Of a stretch of DNA of 59,507 nt, positions 16,333 through 25,344 are shown piece by piece. Under the pieces are notes generated by a model, which had not been told where the DNA came from, made no database searches, and saw nothing but the letters and a program-made list of their open reading frames with translations. This DNA is from Raineya orbicola (GTDB taxonomy: Bacteria; Bacteroidota; Bacteroidia; Cytophagales; Thermonemataceae), in the NCBI RefSeq assembly GCF_002843425.1, contig NZ_NKXO01000023.1:1-59507 (forward strand), in the 5' to 3' direction. A program made the translations under genes and the position numbers. Positions within the stretch are counted from its first letter, which is position 1. The number at the start of each line of letters is the position of its first letter.

Positions 16333-19300
16333 TTATTTTTGAATGATTAAGCGTTTTACAAATCTTACATTTTCATTGCTGAATTGCAAGAAATATAAGC
16401 CATTAGGCAATTTTTCTACATTGATAGTTTCATTACTAATGAACTCGCCAACTTTTCTACCTGTAACATCTTGCAAGGTTATTTGATATGCTCCACTCGT
16501 TTGAACTTGTATAAACTTACTAGCAGGATTAGGAAAAACAATCGTTTGAGCCGCAAGTTCATCGGCAATAGAAAGCGGAGCAAGCTGTTTGCCTTCGGTG
16601 CTTACAATAGCCGTAAGTGCATTAGCGGAATGTTGCAAATTAACAGGTTTTAAGCCATTTACATCTGATTTAGGCTCAAAACGAACAGAAATGGTTACAT
16701 TGTTATTATTCACTTCGGCAGGGGTGAAAGTGAGTGTTGAAACAAAATTCGTTCCGTCTTTTGAAAGCGAATAGTTTTGATTATCATTGTTTGTAACTAC
16801 TAAGTTTTCTGAAAGTCCTACTGCCGAGAAAGTATAAGTTTGAGGGGTAGCAAGTTGGTCTTTGGGCGTATCAGGGAAATTGGCAAGTGTGGCATTTACA
16901 ACCCCTCTGACTGCAACGTTTTCGGTAAGTGTTCCTGATGTATTGGTAATGTTGGCTATCAAGATTTTAGCGTTTGTATTGCTTGCCGCTAAACGTACAT
17001 TGATAGTAGTATTTGGAACATTACCACTCGTAGGCACCAACGTTACAGAACTTGCATAAGTGGCATCAGTGCTTCTTTTAATTTCAAAACCCGCAGGAGC
17101 AGTAATTACTAAGTTTGAAGTAAGATTGCTTGCCGAAACAATGTAATCCTGCACCGCAGAAGCTGTATTAGTATTGGTAGAAAATGGGTTCAAAGAAGCA
17201 GGATTTACATTGATAACAGGGCTGGTATTAGGAGGAGTTACCTGAGCCCAAGTAATACCTACACGAAGCTCATCTATTTCAATATCACCTGTTCCAACTC
17301 CCGAAGTGTTTGAATTACGAATGCAAATACTTTCTATATCTGTGGGGGTAGATGTTCCAAAGGTGGAGATAAAAGTTGGAGTAGGCTCAGGAGAACCCGG
17401 TACAGGGTTTATGAATATAGATGAATTCTGCGTAGCAAAGTCGTATTTTATTACTACAAAATAATTGGTATTGATGGCTAAATCTTGGGGTGAAGAGCCG
17501 TAAATGTTAGCTGCTGTGGGTGTACCTCCTCCTTTACTCAAAACACCTAACTGATAGGTATTAGCCGCCGAACCCTGACGGATGTGTACACGGGCAACAA
17601 AATTGAAGGTTGTAAAGGTTGTGCCTGCCTCTTCTGCAAAGTGTAAAAAGTATGTACCTATGTTGGTATTCGTCTGGAATTTGGAAACATCACTCACACG
17701 CATTACAAATGATGAGTACACTACACCACTTGTAAGAGACGTAAAACCTTTGTTCAAATCCTCACTTTGGGTGGAAAGCATTTGAATTTTATTCCCTGTG
17801 GCAGTTTCTAAACCCGAATAATTCAAATTGCCCGCTATACGTTGCACCTGATTAGGAGTACCATTATGAACATTCCAACCATTTTGCCCATTCAAGTTAC
17901 CAGTTCCTGCAAAAGGCTCATATACAGGAGTAAAAGGTGCTGAAACCGTGCCGCTTACTGCTACATTTTGAGTCGTTGCTCCTCCGCCTGCATTGGCTAC
18001 ATTTCCGCTCACAGGTCCCACAGGGGCAGAAGCCGCTATACGCACATAAATAGTAGTAGCAGATAGGGTGCCGCTATTGTAAGCCACATTCAAACTTGCT
18101 GAAAAGGTTGAATTATCCGTAGAAACTTCAAAATTGGCAGGTGCTGTAACCGTAATATTACCTGATGCAGGCGTTAGACTCGAGCCGCTCAAAGTGTAAG
18201 TTTGTGAGCCAGAAGGTGTTCCTGAGCTTGTAGAAAAACCTGAAAGAGAAGCAGGTGTTACCGTTAGAGCGGGCGTAAGAGGATTTACCGTGCCACTTAC
18301 AGCCACATTTTGGGTAGTAGCTCCTCCACCTGCATTGGCTACGTTTCCGCTCACAGGTCCTGCAGGGGCAGAAGCCGCTATGCGTACATAAATAGTAGTA
18401 GCGGATAGGGTGCCGCTATTGTAAGCCACATTCAAACTTGCTGAAAAGGTTGAATTATCCGTAGAAACTTCAAAATTGGCAGGTGCTGTAACCGTAATAT
18501 TACCCGATGCAGGCGTTAGACTCGAGCCGCTCAAAGTGTAAGTTTGTGAGCTAGATGCTGAACCTACGGTAGTAGTAAAACCCGATAAAGAAGCAGGTGA
18601 AACAGTAAGGGTGGGTGTGGCAGCCGCTGAGGTTACATCTGCCCAAGTAGTGCCTACACGAATGTAATCAACTTCCCCAGAGGGAGCATTGGCGGCAGTA
18701 CCTTGTCTAATGGCAAATCTTCTTAACTCTGTTAAAGTTCCTGTACCAGCGGTGGCTGTAACTTCGGGAGTACCCGGCTCTGTAAGTGGTACGGAACTTG
18801 AAAAAACGAACACAGAAGCAACATCATCAGCAACATCTGTGGCGTTAGTTCCAAAATCGTATTTGAGAACCACAAAGTAGTTTGTCCCTAATGTAAGCGT
18901 AGTACTACTTGCATTATACACAGCTGTAGTTCCCCCTGATCCTCCTTTGGCTAATCCGAGTTCATAGCCGCCTGTTTTGGTTCTAGCAAAAAGACGAGCA
19001 TGAAAAAAAGTGCCATTGTTAGAAAAATGTGCAAAATAATCACCGGTTGTATTTACCGCCGTAATTTTCATAATAAACCCTGCATAAAGAGTGCCAGAAG
19101 TAACATCTGTAAATTGCCTGTAAATATCTTGTCCTGTGTTGCTAAATGTTGCTTTACCAGCATTTGTAGGGTAACTTCCAAAACTTAAACTACCTGATGC
19201 ATCGTATTGTACATTTGGAGAACCAGCTGTTTGCTCTGTCCAATTGGCAGAGCCAACCGTAGTTAATGCCCCATTACTAGCACCATAGTTAAATTCTTCA

Positions 19301-19386
19301 GTAAAAATCTGCCCCATCGCACGCTCTCCTACAACCCAAAACAAAAGCAGTAGGTAGAATATTTTTGTGTAGAAATTTTGTTTCAT
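16333..19386 (-). CDS. Secreted repeat adhesin-like protein with T9SS type-A tail, 1017 aa
   Basis: A signal peptide ends near residue 25. Two concanavalin/laminin-G-like regions, about 30-250 (opening IFTEEFNYGASNGAL) and about 485-720 (opening YEPFAGTGNLNGQNGWN), are separated by two almost identical 114-residue beta-sandwich repeats. These contain ANFEVSTDNSTFSASLN and TIYVRIAASAP. Two further, diverged sandwich modules follow. The C-terminus (TIVFPNPASKFIQVQ, ending in KRLIIQK) is a type-A T9SS sorting domain. No catalytic motif is seen, so binding to a carbohydrate or surface is the best guess. It sits between the two secreted nuclease genes. Confidence 0.82.
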   Translation of the reverse strand: MKQNFYTKIFYLLLLFWVVGERAMGQIFTEEFNYGASNGALTTVGSANWTEQTAGSPNVQYDASGSLSFGSYPTNAGKATFSNTGQDIYRQFTDVTSGTLYAGFIMKITAVNTTGDYFAHFSNNGTFFHARLFARTKTGGYELGLAKGGSGGTTAVYNASSTTLTLGTNYFVVLKYDFGTNATDVADDVASVFVFSSSVPLTEPGTPEVTATAGTGTLTELRRFAIRQGTAANAPSGEVDYIRVGTTWADVTSAAATPTLTVSPASLSGFTTTVGSASSSQTYTLSGSSLTPASGNITVTAPANFEVSTDNSTFSASLNVAYNSGTLSATTIYVRIAASAPAGPVSGNVANAGGGATTQNVAVSGTVNPLTPALTVTPASLSGFSTSSGTPSGSQTYTLSGSSLTPASGNITVTAPANFEVSTDNSTFSASLNVAYNSGTLSATTIYVRIAASAPVGPVSGNVANAGGGATTQNVAVSGTVSAPFTPVYEPFAGTGNLNGQNGWNVHNGTPNQVQRIAGNLNYSGLETATGNKIQMLSTQSEDLNKGFTSLTSGVVYSSFVMRVSDVSKFQTNTNIGTYFLHFAEEAGTTFTTFNFVARVHIRQGSAANTYQLGVLSKGGGTPTAANIYGSSPQDLAINTNYFVVIKYDFATQNSSIFINPVPGSPEPTPTFISTFGTSTPTDIESICIRNSNTSGVGTGDIEIDELRVGITWAQVTPPNTSPVINVNPASLNPFSTNTNTASAVQDYIVSASNLTSNLVITAPAGFEIKRSTDATYASSVTLVPTSGNVPNTTINVRLAASNTNAKILIANITNTSGTLTENVAVRGVVNATLANFPDTPKDQLATPQTYTFSAVGLSENLVVTNNDNQNYSLSKDGTNFVSTLTFTPAEVNNNNVTISVRFEPKSDVNGLKPVNLQHSANALTAIVSTEGKQLAPLSIADELAAQTIVFPNPASKFIQVQTSGAYQITLQDVTGRKVGEFISNETINVEKLPNGLYFLQFSNENVRFVKRLIIQK
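17925..18610. repeat. Tandem 342-bp coding repeat (two near-identical copies)
   Basis: Two adjacent segments of 342 bp (114 codons) in the adhesin gene are nearly identical over more than 250 bases. The best-conserved parts run about 17949-18208 and 18291-18551. The sparse differences argue for recent duplication or ongoing gene conversion. Confidence 0.85.
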
Positions 19387-19420
19387 AAAATACAGTTTTA
19401 TTGTTCAAACAAAAACGCTG

Positions 19421-19428
19421 CAAAGGTA
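19421..19428 (-). promoter_or_regulatory. Candidate -7 element (TACCTTTG) of the repeat adhesin gene
   Basis: TACCTTTG on the minus strand fits TAnnTTTG and lies 34 bases before the ATG. It follows the terminator of the upstream endonuclease gene, so the adhesin is probably transcribed on its own. Confidence 0.4.
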
Positions 19429-19463
19429 AAAATTTTTCATTGAAAGCCTGTTAAGGTATTGTT

Positions 19464-19503
19464 AAGAAAAAAAGCAGTGAGTCGTAATTTTTACCCACTG
19501 CTT
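19464..19503 (-). terminator. Terminator of the endonuclease I gene
   Basis: AAGCAGTG and CACTGCTT form an 8-bp stem. On the minus strand it is followed by a run of T, just after the stop codon at 19512. Confidence 0.75.
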
Positions 19504-19511
19504 GCACCGAA

Positions 19512-22136
19512 TCATCTATTCACAACTATCTTTTTAGTAATAGAACCTTGTGTATTTCTTAAATTTACATAATACACACCATTTGCCAAATCGCTCAAAA
19601 CCACAATATGCGGTGAATTTTCTAATTTTTTCACCATTCTACCAGTAACATCTGTAATGCTCAAATCATAATTTTGCAAAGACGTACGAACAAATATTTC
19701 ACTTTGAGCGGGCACAGGATAAAGCACTGTGTTTTCTACATCATAATTCGTAATAGCCGAAACTTGTGCAAAATTTACTCTATGCACCATTTGCGAACCA
19801 ATGCCTAATCCACCGCCTACGCTTGTAATTGTAAATTCTACGCCTTTGTCAGTGATATTTTCGGCAGTGGGTTGCAGGAAAAAGGCTGTTTCTGTGGCTT
19901 CCGCAGGAATATTGATGCGGAAACTCGTATCAGGAGCAAAAGTAGGCGTTTGTGTAAAATCGTTCAAACTCGTGTTACCCACCAAACGAGCCTTCAAATT
20001 TACGTGCGTGAGCCTTCTGGTAGCAGGCTGAATTTTCATTTTAATAAAAGTATTCTGCCCCTTGATAGCCTCCGTAGTAATTCCTGCAAATTCTATGAGA
20101 GCAAAACCATTACCAGTTTCAGTGCCTTCCACATAAATTCCCAAAGGAGCTGATGCCTGTGGCGTAGTAATGGAAATACTGCCGTCTTTATCGCCATCAA
20201 TGCCTGAATTCGGAGCAAAACGCACATAGACGGTTTTAGAGGTCATAGTGGGCAAGGTAAAATCTGTTCCTGCGGTAAAAACTATGCTATTGGCAAAGTT
20301 AGAACCATCTTTGGAAACTTGAAAATAAGTAGGAGCTTCCACGGTTACATCGCCCTGCAAATTACTTCCTGAAACTGAAAAATTTTGTGTTGGCGAGATA
20401 CTACCAAAATTTATATTTCCGAAAGGCGAGAGAGTTCCTGAAACATTAAGCGTAGGAGGTGTAACAGGTGGAGCAGAAACCGAAGTAAAAGAGATGTCGT
20501 CTAATGTCCAACGAGCCGCCGCCGAAGCCGTTGAAGTATAAACAAAAGCTACATAACGATTACTGCCTGCATAAGCCGATAAATCTACATTTGCCGTTTC
20601 TGTCCATACATCAGAATTGATAGCAGGGAAAGTTGCCCCAGGTACATTGACCCACGTAGCTGAATTCGGATTGCCTGTTCCTGTGTAGTTGGAGGATATT
20701 TTGAGTTGAAGTGAGTTGCCATTAAATTTCGTTCTTGACCAATAAGACATTTTAGAAGTTACACTCAAGTTCAAGGGAGGAGAAATGAGCCAATCTTCAT
20801 TCACTACGGGCGAACCTGAATAACCATTCATTTGCACACCGCTGGAGCTATTACGCCCGAAAGTCGTGCATTGCCAAACTTGAGCCCCCGTGACGCTAAA
20901 TTGTGTCCAAGTGTTCAGGTTATTGCAAGGGTCAAAAGTTTCAGTAACATTAGAGGAAGCCGAAGCATCTCGGAGCGTTATATCGTGAGTAGAAGTTCCC
21001 AAACCTACACCATTGGTAGGTGATGAAAGCACCAAACGTATGGTTTCGTCAGGTTCAGTAGTACCATCACTTTGAATAGAGATTTGAACAGGCTTAATCG
21101 TTTCTGAACCCGTGAAAGTAAGTGAAGTAGTAAGCAAAGTAAAATCCGCAGGCGTAGAAGCAGTAGTACCCGTACCACTCACAGAAACATTTACACTGAA
21201 AGGATTATTAGCCGTCGTATTTACGACTACATTAACCGTATGAGTAATAGTGCCTGAATTAGGTTCTTGCACGGTAGAAGTAGGAGCAGAAAAACTTACT
21301 TGCGGCGTTGGAGGAGCAAATCCCCAAATGACTGCTACCCATTCGGGGTGGTCAATAAAGGGGTTTCTATTGCCTTGAATGGTATAAACTGCATTATTGC
21401 GGGCAATTTCTTTGGCACTCACAGGGTCTTGAATATGCCACTGATACAGCAAATTCAGATGCCAAGTATCAAAAACTTGTGTAGAAGTGCCATTGAGAAC
21501 ATTATCGGCGTTGCTATTGTTTTGCCAAGAAGCAATTACATTTTCGTAACGTGTTGCCATATAGAAATAGCTTCTTGCAAAATCGCCCTTGTATTCATCA
21601 CGAGGTTCAAACACTATGCCTGTGTAACCGGGAAAAGAACAATTCCCTAATTTACTGCCATTGAGGCTTGTCCAGGTAGGGGCTGAAACCGTACCGAAAG
21701 GATAATTGCTTCTCTTGTTATTTACGTATCCATCAGTGGGATAAACGTGGAATAAATCCGATTGCATTGGCGATTGCGAATTGAACCAAGATTGCGGGAA
21801 TGAGTGCTCTCGGTTGAAGCATTGTCCTTCGGCGTTGTAAGTGCCACACTTCTGCGACCAATTGAACTCGTAAGGAGGTGTTCCGTTGGGAATATCAGAA
21901 TACATATCCCAAACCTTGCCGTTGGCTTTTTTATCAGTGGCGTTGCCATTGTAAGTTCCTTCGTAGCAGGCGTACAAAGAGCTATAAGGAATTACTGTGT
22001 GATTTTTGATGATGTTGTAAAGTTGTGTTTTCAGGGTATAACCTGTACCTGTGGCAGTGCTATAATAACCCGCAGGCGGCTGAGCGTATGTTGGCAAAGA
22101 ACATACAATCAAGCAGAAAAGTAAAAGTTTTTTCAT
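19512..22136 (-). CDS. Secreted endonuclease I with Calx-beta and MAM-like domains and T9SS type-A tail, 874 aa
   Basis: An extracellular nuclease of the EndA/NucM (endonuclease I) family. A signal peptide ends near residue 18 (TYAQ). The catalytic domain (about 20-270) has CFNREHSFPQSWF with the catalytic His, DLFHVYPTDGYVNNKRSN, and the closing GNRNPFIDHPEWV. A Calx-beta-like domain follows (about 280-390), then a choice-of-anchor/MAM-type region (TETFDPCNN, then DWLISPPLNLS, about 395-555), then beta modules. The tail VLYPVPAQSEIFV, ending in KKIVVNR, is a type-A T9SS signal. With the Nuc-type protein nearby it suggests extracellular DNA use as a phosphate, nitrogen or carbon source, or remodelling of matrix DNA. 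Confidence 0.92.
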   Translation of the reverse strand: MKKLLLFCLIVCSLPTYAQPPAGYYSTATGTGYTLKTQLYNIIKNHTVIPYSSLYACYEGTYNGNATDKKANGKVWDMYSDIPNGTPPYEFNWSQKCGTYNAEGQCFNREHSFPQSWFNSQSPMQSDLFHVYPTDGYVNNKRSNYPFGTVSAPTWTSLNGSKLGNCSFPGYTGIVFEPRDEYKGDFARSYFYMATRYENVIASWQNNSNADNVLNGTSTQVFDTWHLNLLYQWHIQDPVSAKEIARNNAVYTIQGNRNPFIDHPEWVAVIWGFAPPTPQVSFSAPTSTVQEPNSGTITHTVNVVVNTTANNPFSVNVSVSGTGTTASTPADFTLLTTSLTFTGSETIKPVQISIQSDGTTEPDETIRLVLSSPTNGVGLGTSTHDITLRDASASSNVTETFDPCNNLNTWTQFSVTGAQVWQCTTFGRNSSSGVQMNGYSGSPVVNEDWLISPPLNLSVTSKMSYWSRTKFNGNSLQLKISSNYTGTGNPNSATWVNVPGATFPAINSDVWTETANVDLSAYAGSNRYVAFVYTSTASAAARWTLDDISFTSVSAPPVTPPTLNVSGTLSPFGNINFGSISPTQNFSVSGSNLQGDVTVEAPTYFQVSKDGSNFANSIVFTAGTDFTLPTMTSKTVYVRFAPNSGIDGDKDGSISITTPQASAPLGIYVEGTETGNGFALIEFAGITTEAIKGQNTFIKMKIQPATRRLTHVNLKARLVGNTSLNDFTQTPTFAPDTSFRINIPAEATETAFFLQPTAENITDKGVEFTITSVGGGLGIGSQMVHRVNFAQVSAITNYDVENTVLYPVPAQSEIFVRTSLQNYDLSITDVTGRMVKKLENSPHIVVLSDLANGVYYVNLRNTQGSITKKIVVNR

Positions 22137-22168
22137 ACAATTTTTTTGTTTTTATACAAAACCAAAAG

Positions 22169-22176
22169 CAAAAGTA
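22169..22176 (-). promoter_or_regulatory. Candidate -7 element (TACTTTTG) of the endonuclease I gene
   Basis: TACTTTTG on the minus strand fits TAnnTTTG, 32 bases before the ATG at 22136. The -33 region is A-rich with no TTG. Confidence 0.35.
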
Positions 22177-22343
22177 AGTATAAAATTTTGAAAAATTTTT
22201 CTAAATTAAAGAAATTTAAATTTAAGTAGTTCATTTTCAAATTTTTGAATTTCTACTAAATTCAAAAAATAAACTTTTTTTAACTTGGGCTTAATGGAGT
22301 GGGCAAGAAAACAAGAAATTTGCTTATACTTGCAAAAGAGTTT

Positions 22344-22583
22344 ATGCTTATGCGTCCTCACGAAAAAGTAAATTTGATTTTTGGCTCTACAATGGTAATT
22401 ATTTACCTTTTTGGTGGAGTTTTTGTTATTATGTATGCCGAAAAGCTAATGGAAAAGCCTCGTACCGCTGAAATTCTGGGTTGGGTAATGATAGCTTACA
22501 GCTTTTTGCGTGCTTTGCGTGTGTATGAAGGCATCAAAAAATGGAAAAACGAACGCAAAGACCATACGAAAAGACACCTATAA
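22344..22583 (+). CDS. Small two-helix membrane protein, 79 aa
   Basis: I took the ATG at 22344 (a second ATG is at 22350); the upstream GTG reading adds a basic stretch and would overlap a possible promoter. Two hydrophobic segments, about residues 13-33 (IFGSTMVIIYLFGGVFVIMY) and 45-62 (ILGWVMIAYSFLRALRVY), are followed by a strongly basic tail ending HTKRHL, consistent with cytoplasmic ends. Small proteins of this shape are common and uncharacterised in Bacteroidota. Function unknown. Confidence 0.65.
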   Translation: MLMRPHEKVNLIFGSTMVIIYLFGGVFVIMYAEKLMEKPRTAEILGWVMIAYSFLRALRVYEGIKKWKNERKDHTKRHL

Positions 22584-22619
22584 TTTCATTGTAATATTTT
22601 TTCTTTCCTCTAAACTCGC

Positions 22620-22627
22620 TAATTTTG
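22620..22627 (+). promoter_or_regulatory. Candidate ddl -7 element (TAATTTTG)
   Basis: TAATTTTG fits TAnnTTTG and lies 26 bases before the ddl ATG. The -33 position is TTT rather than TTG. It would drive ddl and possibly the restriction-modification genes and rsgA behind it, which follow without gaps. Confidence 0.4.
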
Positions 22628-22653
22628 TATCTTTCTAAATCTTTCAACCCAAA

Positions 22654-25344
22654 ATGTTACGTATTGGTATTTTTTTTGGTGGGCAGTCGCGTGAGCGTGA
22701 AATAGCCTTCGCAGGTGGCAGAACCGTTTATGATAACCTCAATAAAGAGCTTTTTGAGCCTGTACCTATTTTTGTAGATAGTTTAGGTAATTTTATTTTG
22801 CTTGAATGGCAATACATTTACAAGGGTACTATTCGCGATTTTTACCCTCCTGCAAATTTTCAACCCAAAGAGTTTCAGATTTATATTGAATCTTTGCCCA
22901 AGCAAGATTTAAGTTACACCATTGGCAAAAAAATTGAACCTTCGGAGTTCAAGCAATATTTTGATGTAGCTTTTTTAGCTTTGCACGGCTTGCAAGGTGA
23001 AGACGGTGCTATTCAGGGGCTTTTGGAATGGTACGATATTCCTTACACAGGTTGCGGTATTTTACCTTCGGCAATTGGCACAAACAAAGCCGTACAAGCT
23101 GATTTGCTCGCTCAATATGGCTTCAAACGCCCTAAATATCTCACTTTAAGCAAAAAAGAGTATTTGCAAAATTTTTACAAAGGCGATATTTTAGAATGGC
23201 TTGTTGCCAAAATTGGCTTACCGATGGTTATCAAAGCCCCTAATCAAGGTTCATCTATTGGCATTTCTATTCTAAATGAAAAAGATAATCACGCTTTTCA
23301 CGAACTTATTTGCAAAGCCTTTTTTATAGAGGAAATTTCAGGGCGAAAGTGGAAAAACTTTTCTCGTGAGCAAAAATGGGCTTTTATTACCCGCCTCACT
23401 GATATTCGTGAAGGCATTGGTTTCCCTTTGGAATTACGCCTGATTGCTCAAAATCTTGATGGTTCTCGGCAAGAGTTAAACAATTTCGGAATTTTCTATC
23501 ACCCCGAAACGCTTTGGCAAAAACTTGATGAAATTCTTACAGAAAACCACTACAAAGCCCTGATGACTTCCACCAGTAGCGAGGAAAGTATTTTGATTGA
23601 ACGTTTCATCATTGGAAAAGAATTTTCTTGTATTGTCATAGAAGATGAAAATGGCGAGCCTTTGGCTTTACCACCTACGGAAATCATCAAAAGAAGCGAT
23701 ATTTTTGACTACCGAGCCAAGTATTTGCCCGGTATCAGCAGAAAAGTTACCCCTATTGAGTTGCCCACTGAACAGATTGAAGCTATCCGAAAAGAGTGTT
23801 GCAGACTTTTCAAAACTATTCACGCAAGCGTATATGCACGCATTGATGGATTTATCAATGCCTTGGGCGAAATCTACCTCAACGACCCCAACACAACTTC
23901 GGGAATGTTGCCCTCCTCTTTCTTTTTTCACCAAGCCGCCGAAATTGGCTTGAACCCCTCGCAGTTCCTGACTTATATTATTCGTACTTCCTTAGCGGCA
24001 AGAGCTAAAACACCTAAAAATAACTATTTCGTAAAAAAACTTTTAGAACATTTAGACCAAGCCATTCAGAGGCAACAAACCCAAACCCTACCCAAAACAC
24101 GCGTAGCCGTAATTATGGGGGGCTATTCATCAGAAAGGCATATTTCGGTAGAAAGTGGCAGAAATATTTACGAAAAATTAGCCTCTTCGGGGAAATATGA
24201 GCCTATTCCTGTATTTCTAACGGGCAATCCCGAAAAACACGAACTATATCTGCTTCCTATCAATATTATGCTTAAAGACAACGCCGATGATATTGCCAAA
24301 CAAGTACGAGAAAACAAAGCCCAAAAACAAGAAATTCTACTACAAATCAGACAGGAGGGCAAGGCTATTACACAAAAATATGCCCAAAACCCTATCTTTG
24401 AACCTCAGAAAATTACTTATGCCGACTTGAAAAATTTGGCAGATGTGGCGTTTATTGCTCTGCACGGCAGACCGGGCGAAGATGGAGCATTACAGCAAGA
24501 GCTTGAAAAAATTGGCTTACCTTACAATGGTTCAGGAGTAAAAAGCTCACAAATTACTATCAACAAGTACGAAACCAACGAAATTTTAGCTAAAAATGGC
24601 ATTTCAGTAGCTCGGCACGCTTTACTCTACAAGAAAGATTATTTTGCAAGCCCTGAAAAAGCTATTCAAACGATTGAAACTCAATTTTCGTATCCATTCA
24701 TTTGCAAGCCTGCTGATGATGGTTGTAGTTCGGCAGTGAAAAAAATCCGCAACCGAGAGCAACTACAAGCCTATATTGAGCAAACTTTTCGTCATCAGGA
24801 AACTATTTTGCCTTTGCAAGCTGAAACTTTACAACTCAAAGCAGGTGAAGAGTTTCCGCCAAGAGATTATTTCCTGATTGAAGAGCTTATCACCAAAGGG
24901 GAAGCCGAACATTTTTTAGAAATTACAGGTGGAATGCTTACACATCGTTTGCCTGATGGTTCAAGGCGTTATGAAGTTTTTGAGCCTTCCGAAACACTTG
25001 CCACAGGTGATGTACTTACTTTGGAAGAAAAATTTTTAGCGGGTGAAGGACAAAATATCACGCCTGCTCGTTTTTCTAAAAATCCTGCCGAACAAGAACG
25101 CATTTCAGCAGAAGTCAGAAAAACTCTGCAAAAAACTGCTGAAATTCTAAACGTAGAAGGTTATTGTCGTATTGATGCCTTTGTACGTGTGTATGCCAAT
25201 AGCAGAGTAGAAACCATTATTATTGAAGTTAATTCTTTGCCCGGTATGACACCCGCTACTTGTATCTTTCACCAAGCCGCCCTGAACAGCTATAAACCTT
25301 ATGAGTTTATTGATAAAATTTTGGAGTATGGAAAAAATAGCTAA
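22654..25344 (+). CDS. ddl: Double-length D-alanine--D-alanine ligase (two tandem ATP-grasp units), 896 aa
   Basis: Ddl joins two D-Ala for peptidoglycan synthesis. Usual enzymes have 300-370 residues; this one holds two complete copies. Copy 1 (about 1-455) has FFGGQSREREIAF, LHGLQGEDGAIQGLLE, NQGSSIGIS, YARIDGF and LNDPNTTSGMLPSS. Copy 2 (about 480-896) has IMGGYSSERHISVESG, LHGRPGEDGALQQELE, GYCRIDAF and the canonical IIEVNSLPGMTP. The metal-binding motif E-x-N is kept in copy 2 but reads D-P-N in copy 1, while the ATP loop G-S-S is better kept in copy 1. Both keep the FHQAA stretch near the end. The copies may share work, or one may be regulatory. Its 3' end overlaps the first methyltransferase gene by 17 bases. 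Confidence 0.88.
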   Translation: MLRIGIFFGGQSREREIAFAGGRTVYDNLNKELFEPVPIFVDSLGNFILLEWQYIYKGTIRDFYPPANFQPKEFQIYIESLPKQDLSYTIGKKIEPSEFKQYFDVAFLALHGLQGEDGAIQGLLEWYDIPYTGCGILPSAIGTNKAVQADLLAQYGFKRPKYLTLSKKEYLQNFYKGDILEWLVAKIGLPMVIKAPNQGSSIGISILNEKDNHAFHELICKAFFIEEISGRKWKNFSREQKWAFITRLTDIREGIGFPLELRLIAQNLDGSRQELNNFGIFYHPETLWQKLDEILTENHYKALMTSTSSEESILIERFIIGKEFSCIVIEDENGEPLALPPTEIIKRSDIFDYRAKYLPGISRKVTPIELPTEQIEAIRKECCRLFKTIHASVYARIDGFINALGEIYLNDPNTTSGMLPSSFFFHQAAEIGLNPSQFLTYIIRTSLAARAKTPKNNYFVKKLLEHLDQAIQRQQTQTLPKTRVAVIMGGYSSERHISVESGRNIYEKLASSGKYEPIPVFLTGNPEKHELYLLPINIMLKDNADDIAKQVRENKAQKQEILLQIRQEGKAITQKYAQNPIFEPQKITYADLKNLADVAFIALHGRPGEDGALQQELEKIGLPYNGSGVKSSQITINKYETNEILAKNGISVARHALLYKKDYFASPEKAIQTIETQFSYPFICKPADDGCSSAVKKIRNREQLQAYIEQTFRHQETILPLQAETLQLKAGEEFPPRDYFLIEELITKGEAEHFLEITGGMLTHRLPDGSRRYEVFEPSETLATGDVLTLEEKFLAGEGQNITPARFSKNPAEQERISAEVRKTLQKTAEILNVEGYCRIDAFVRVYANSRVETIIIEVNSLPGMTPATCIFHQAALNSYKPYEFIDKILEYGKNS

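Noticed and set aside
25301-25327. Longer N-terminus of methyltransferase 1
   Set aside because: It would lie wholly inside ddl; the ATG at 25328 fits the family start and the operon overlap pattern.
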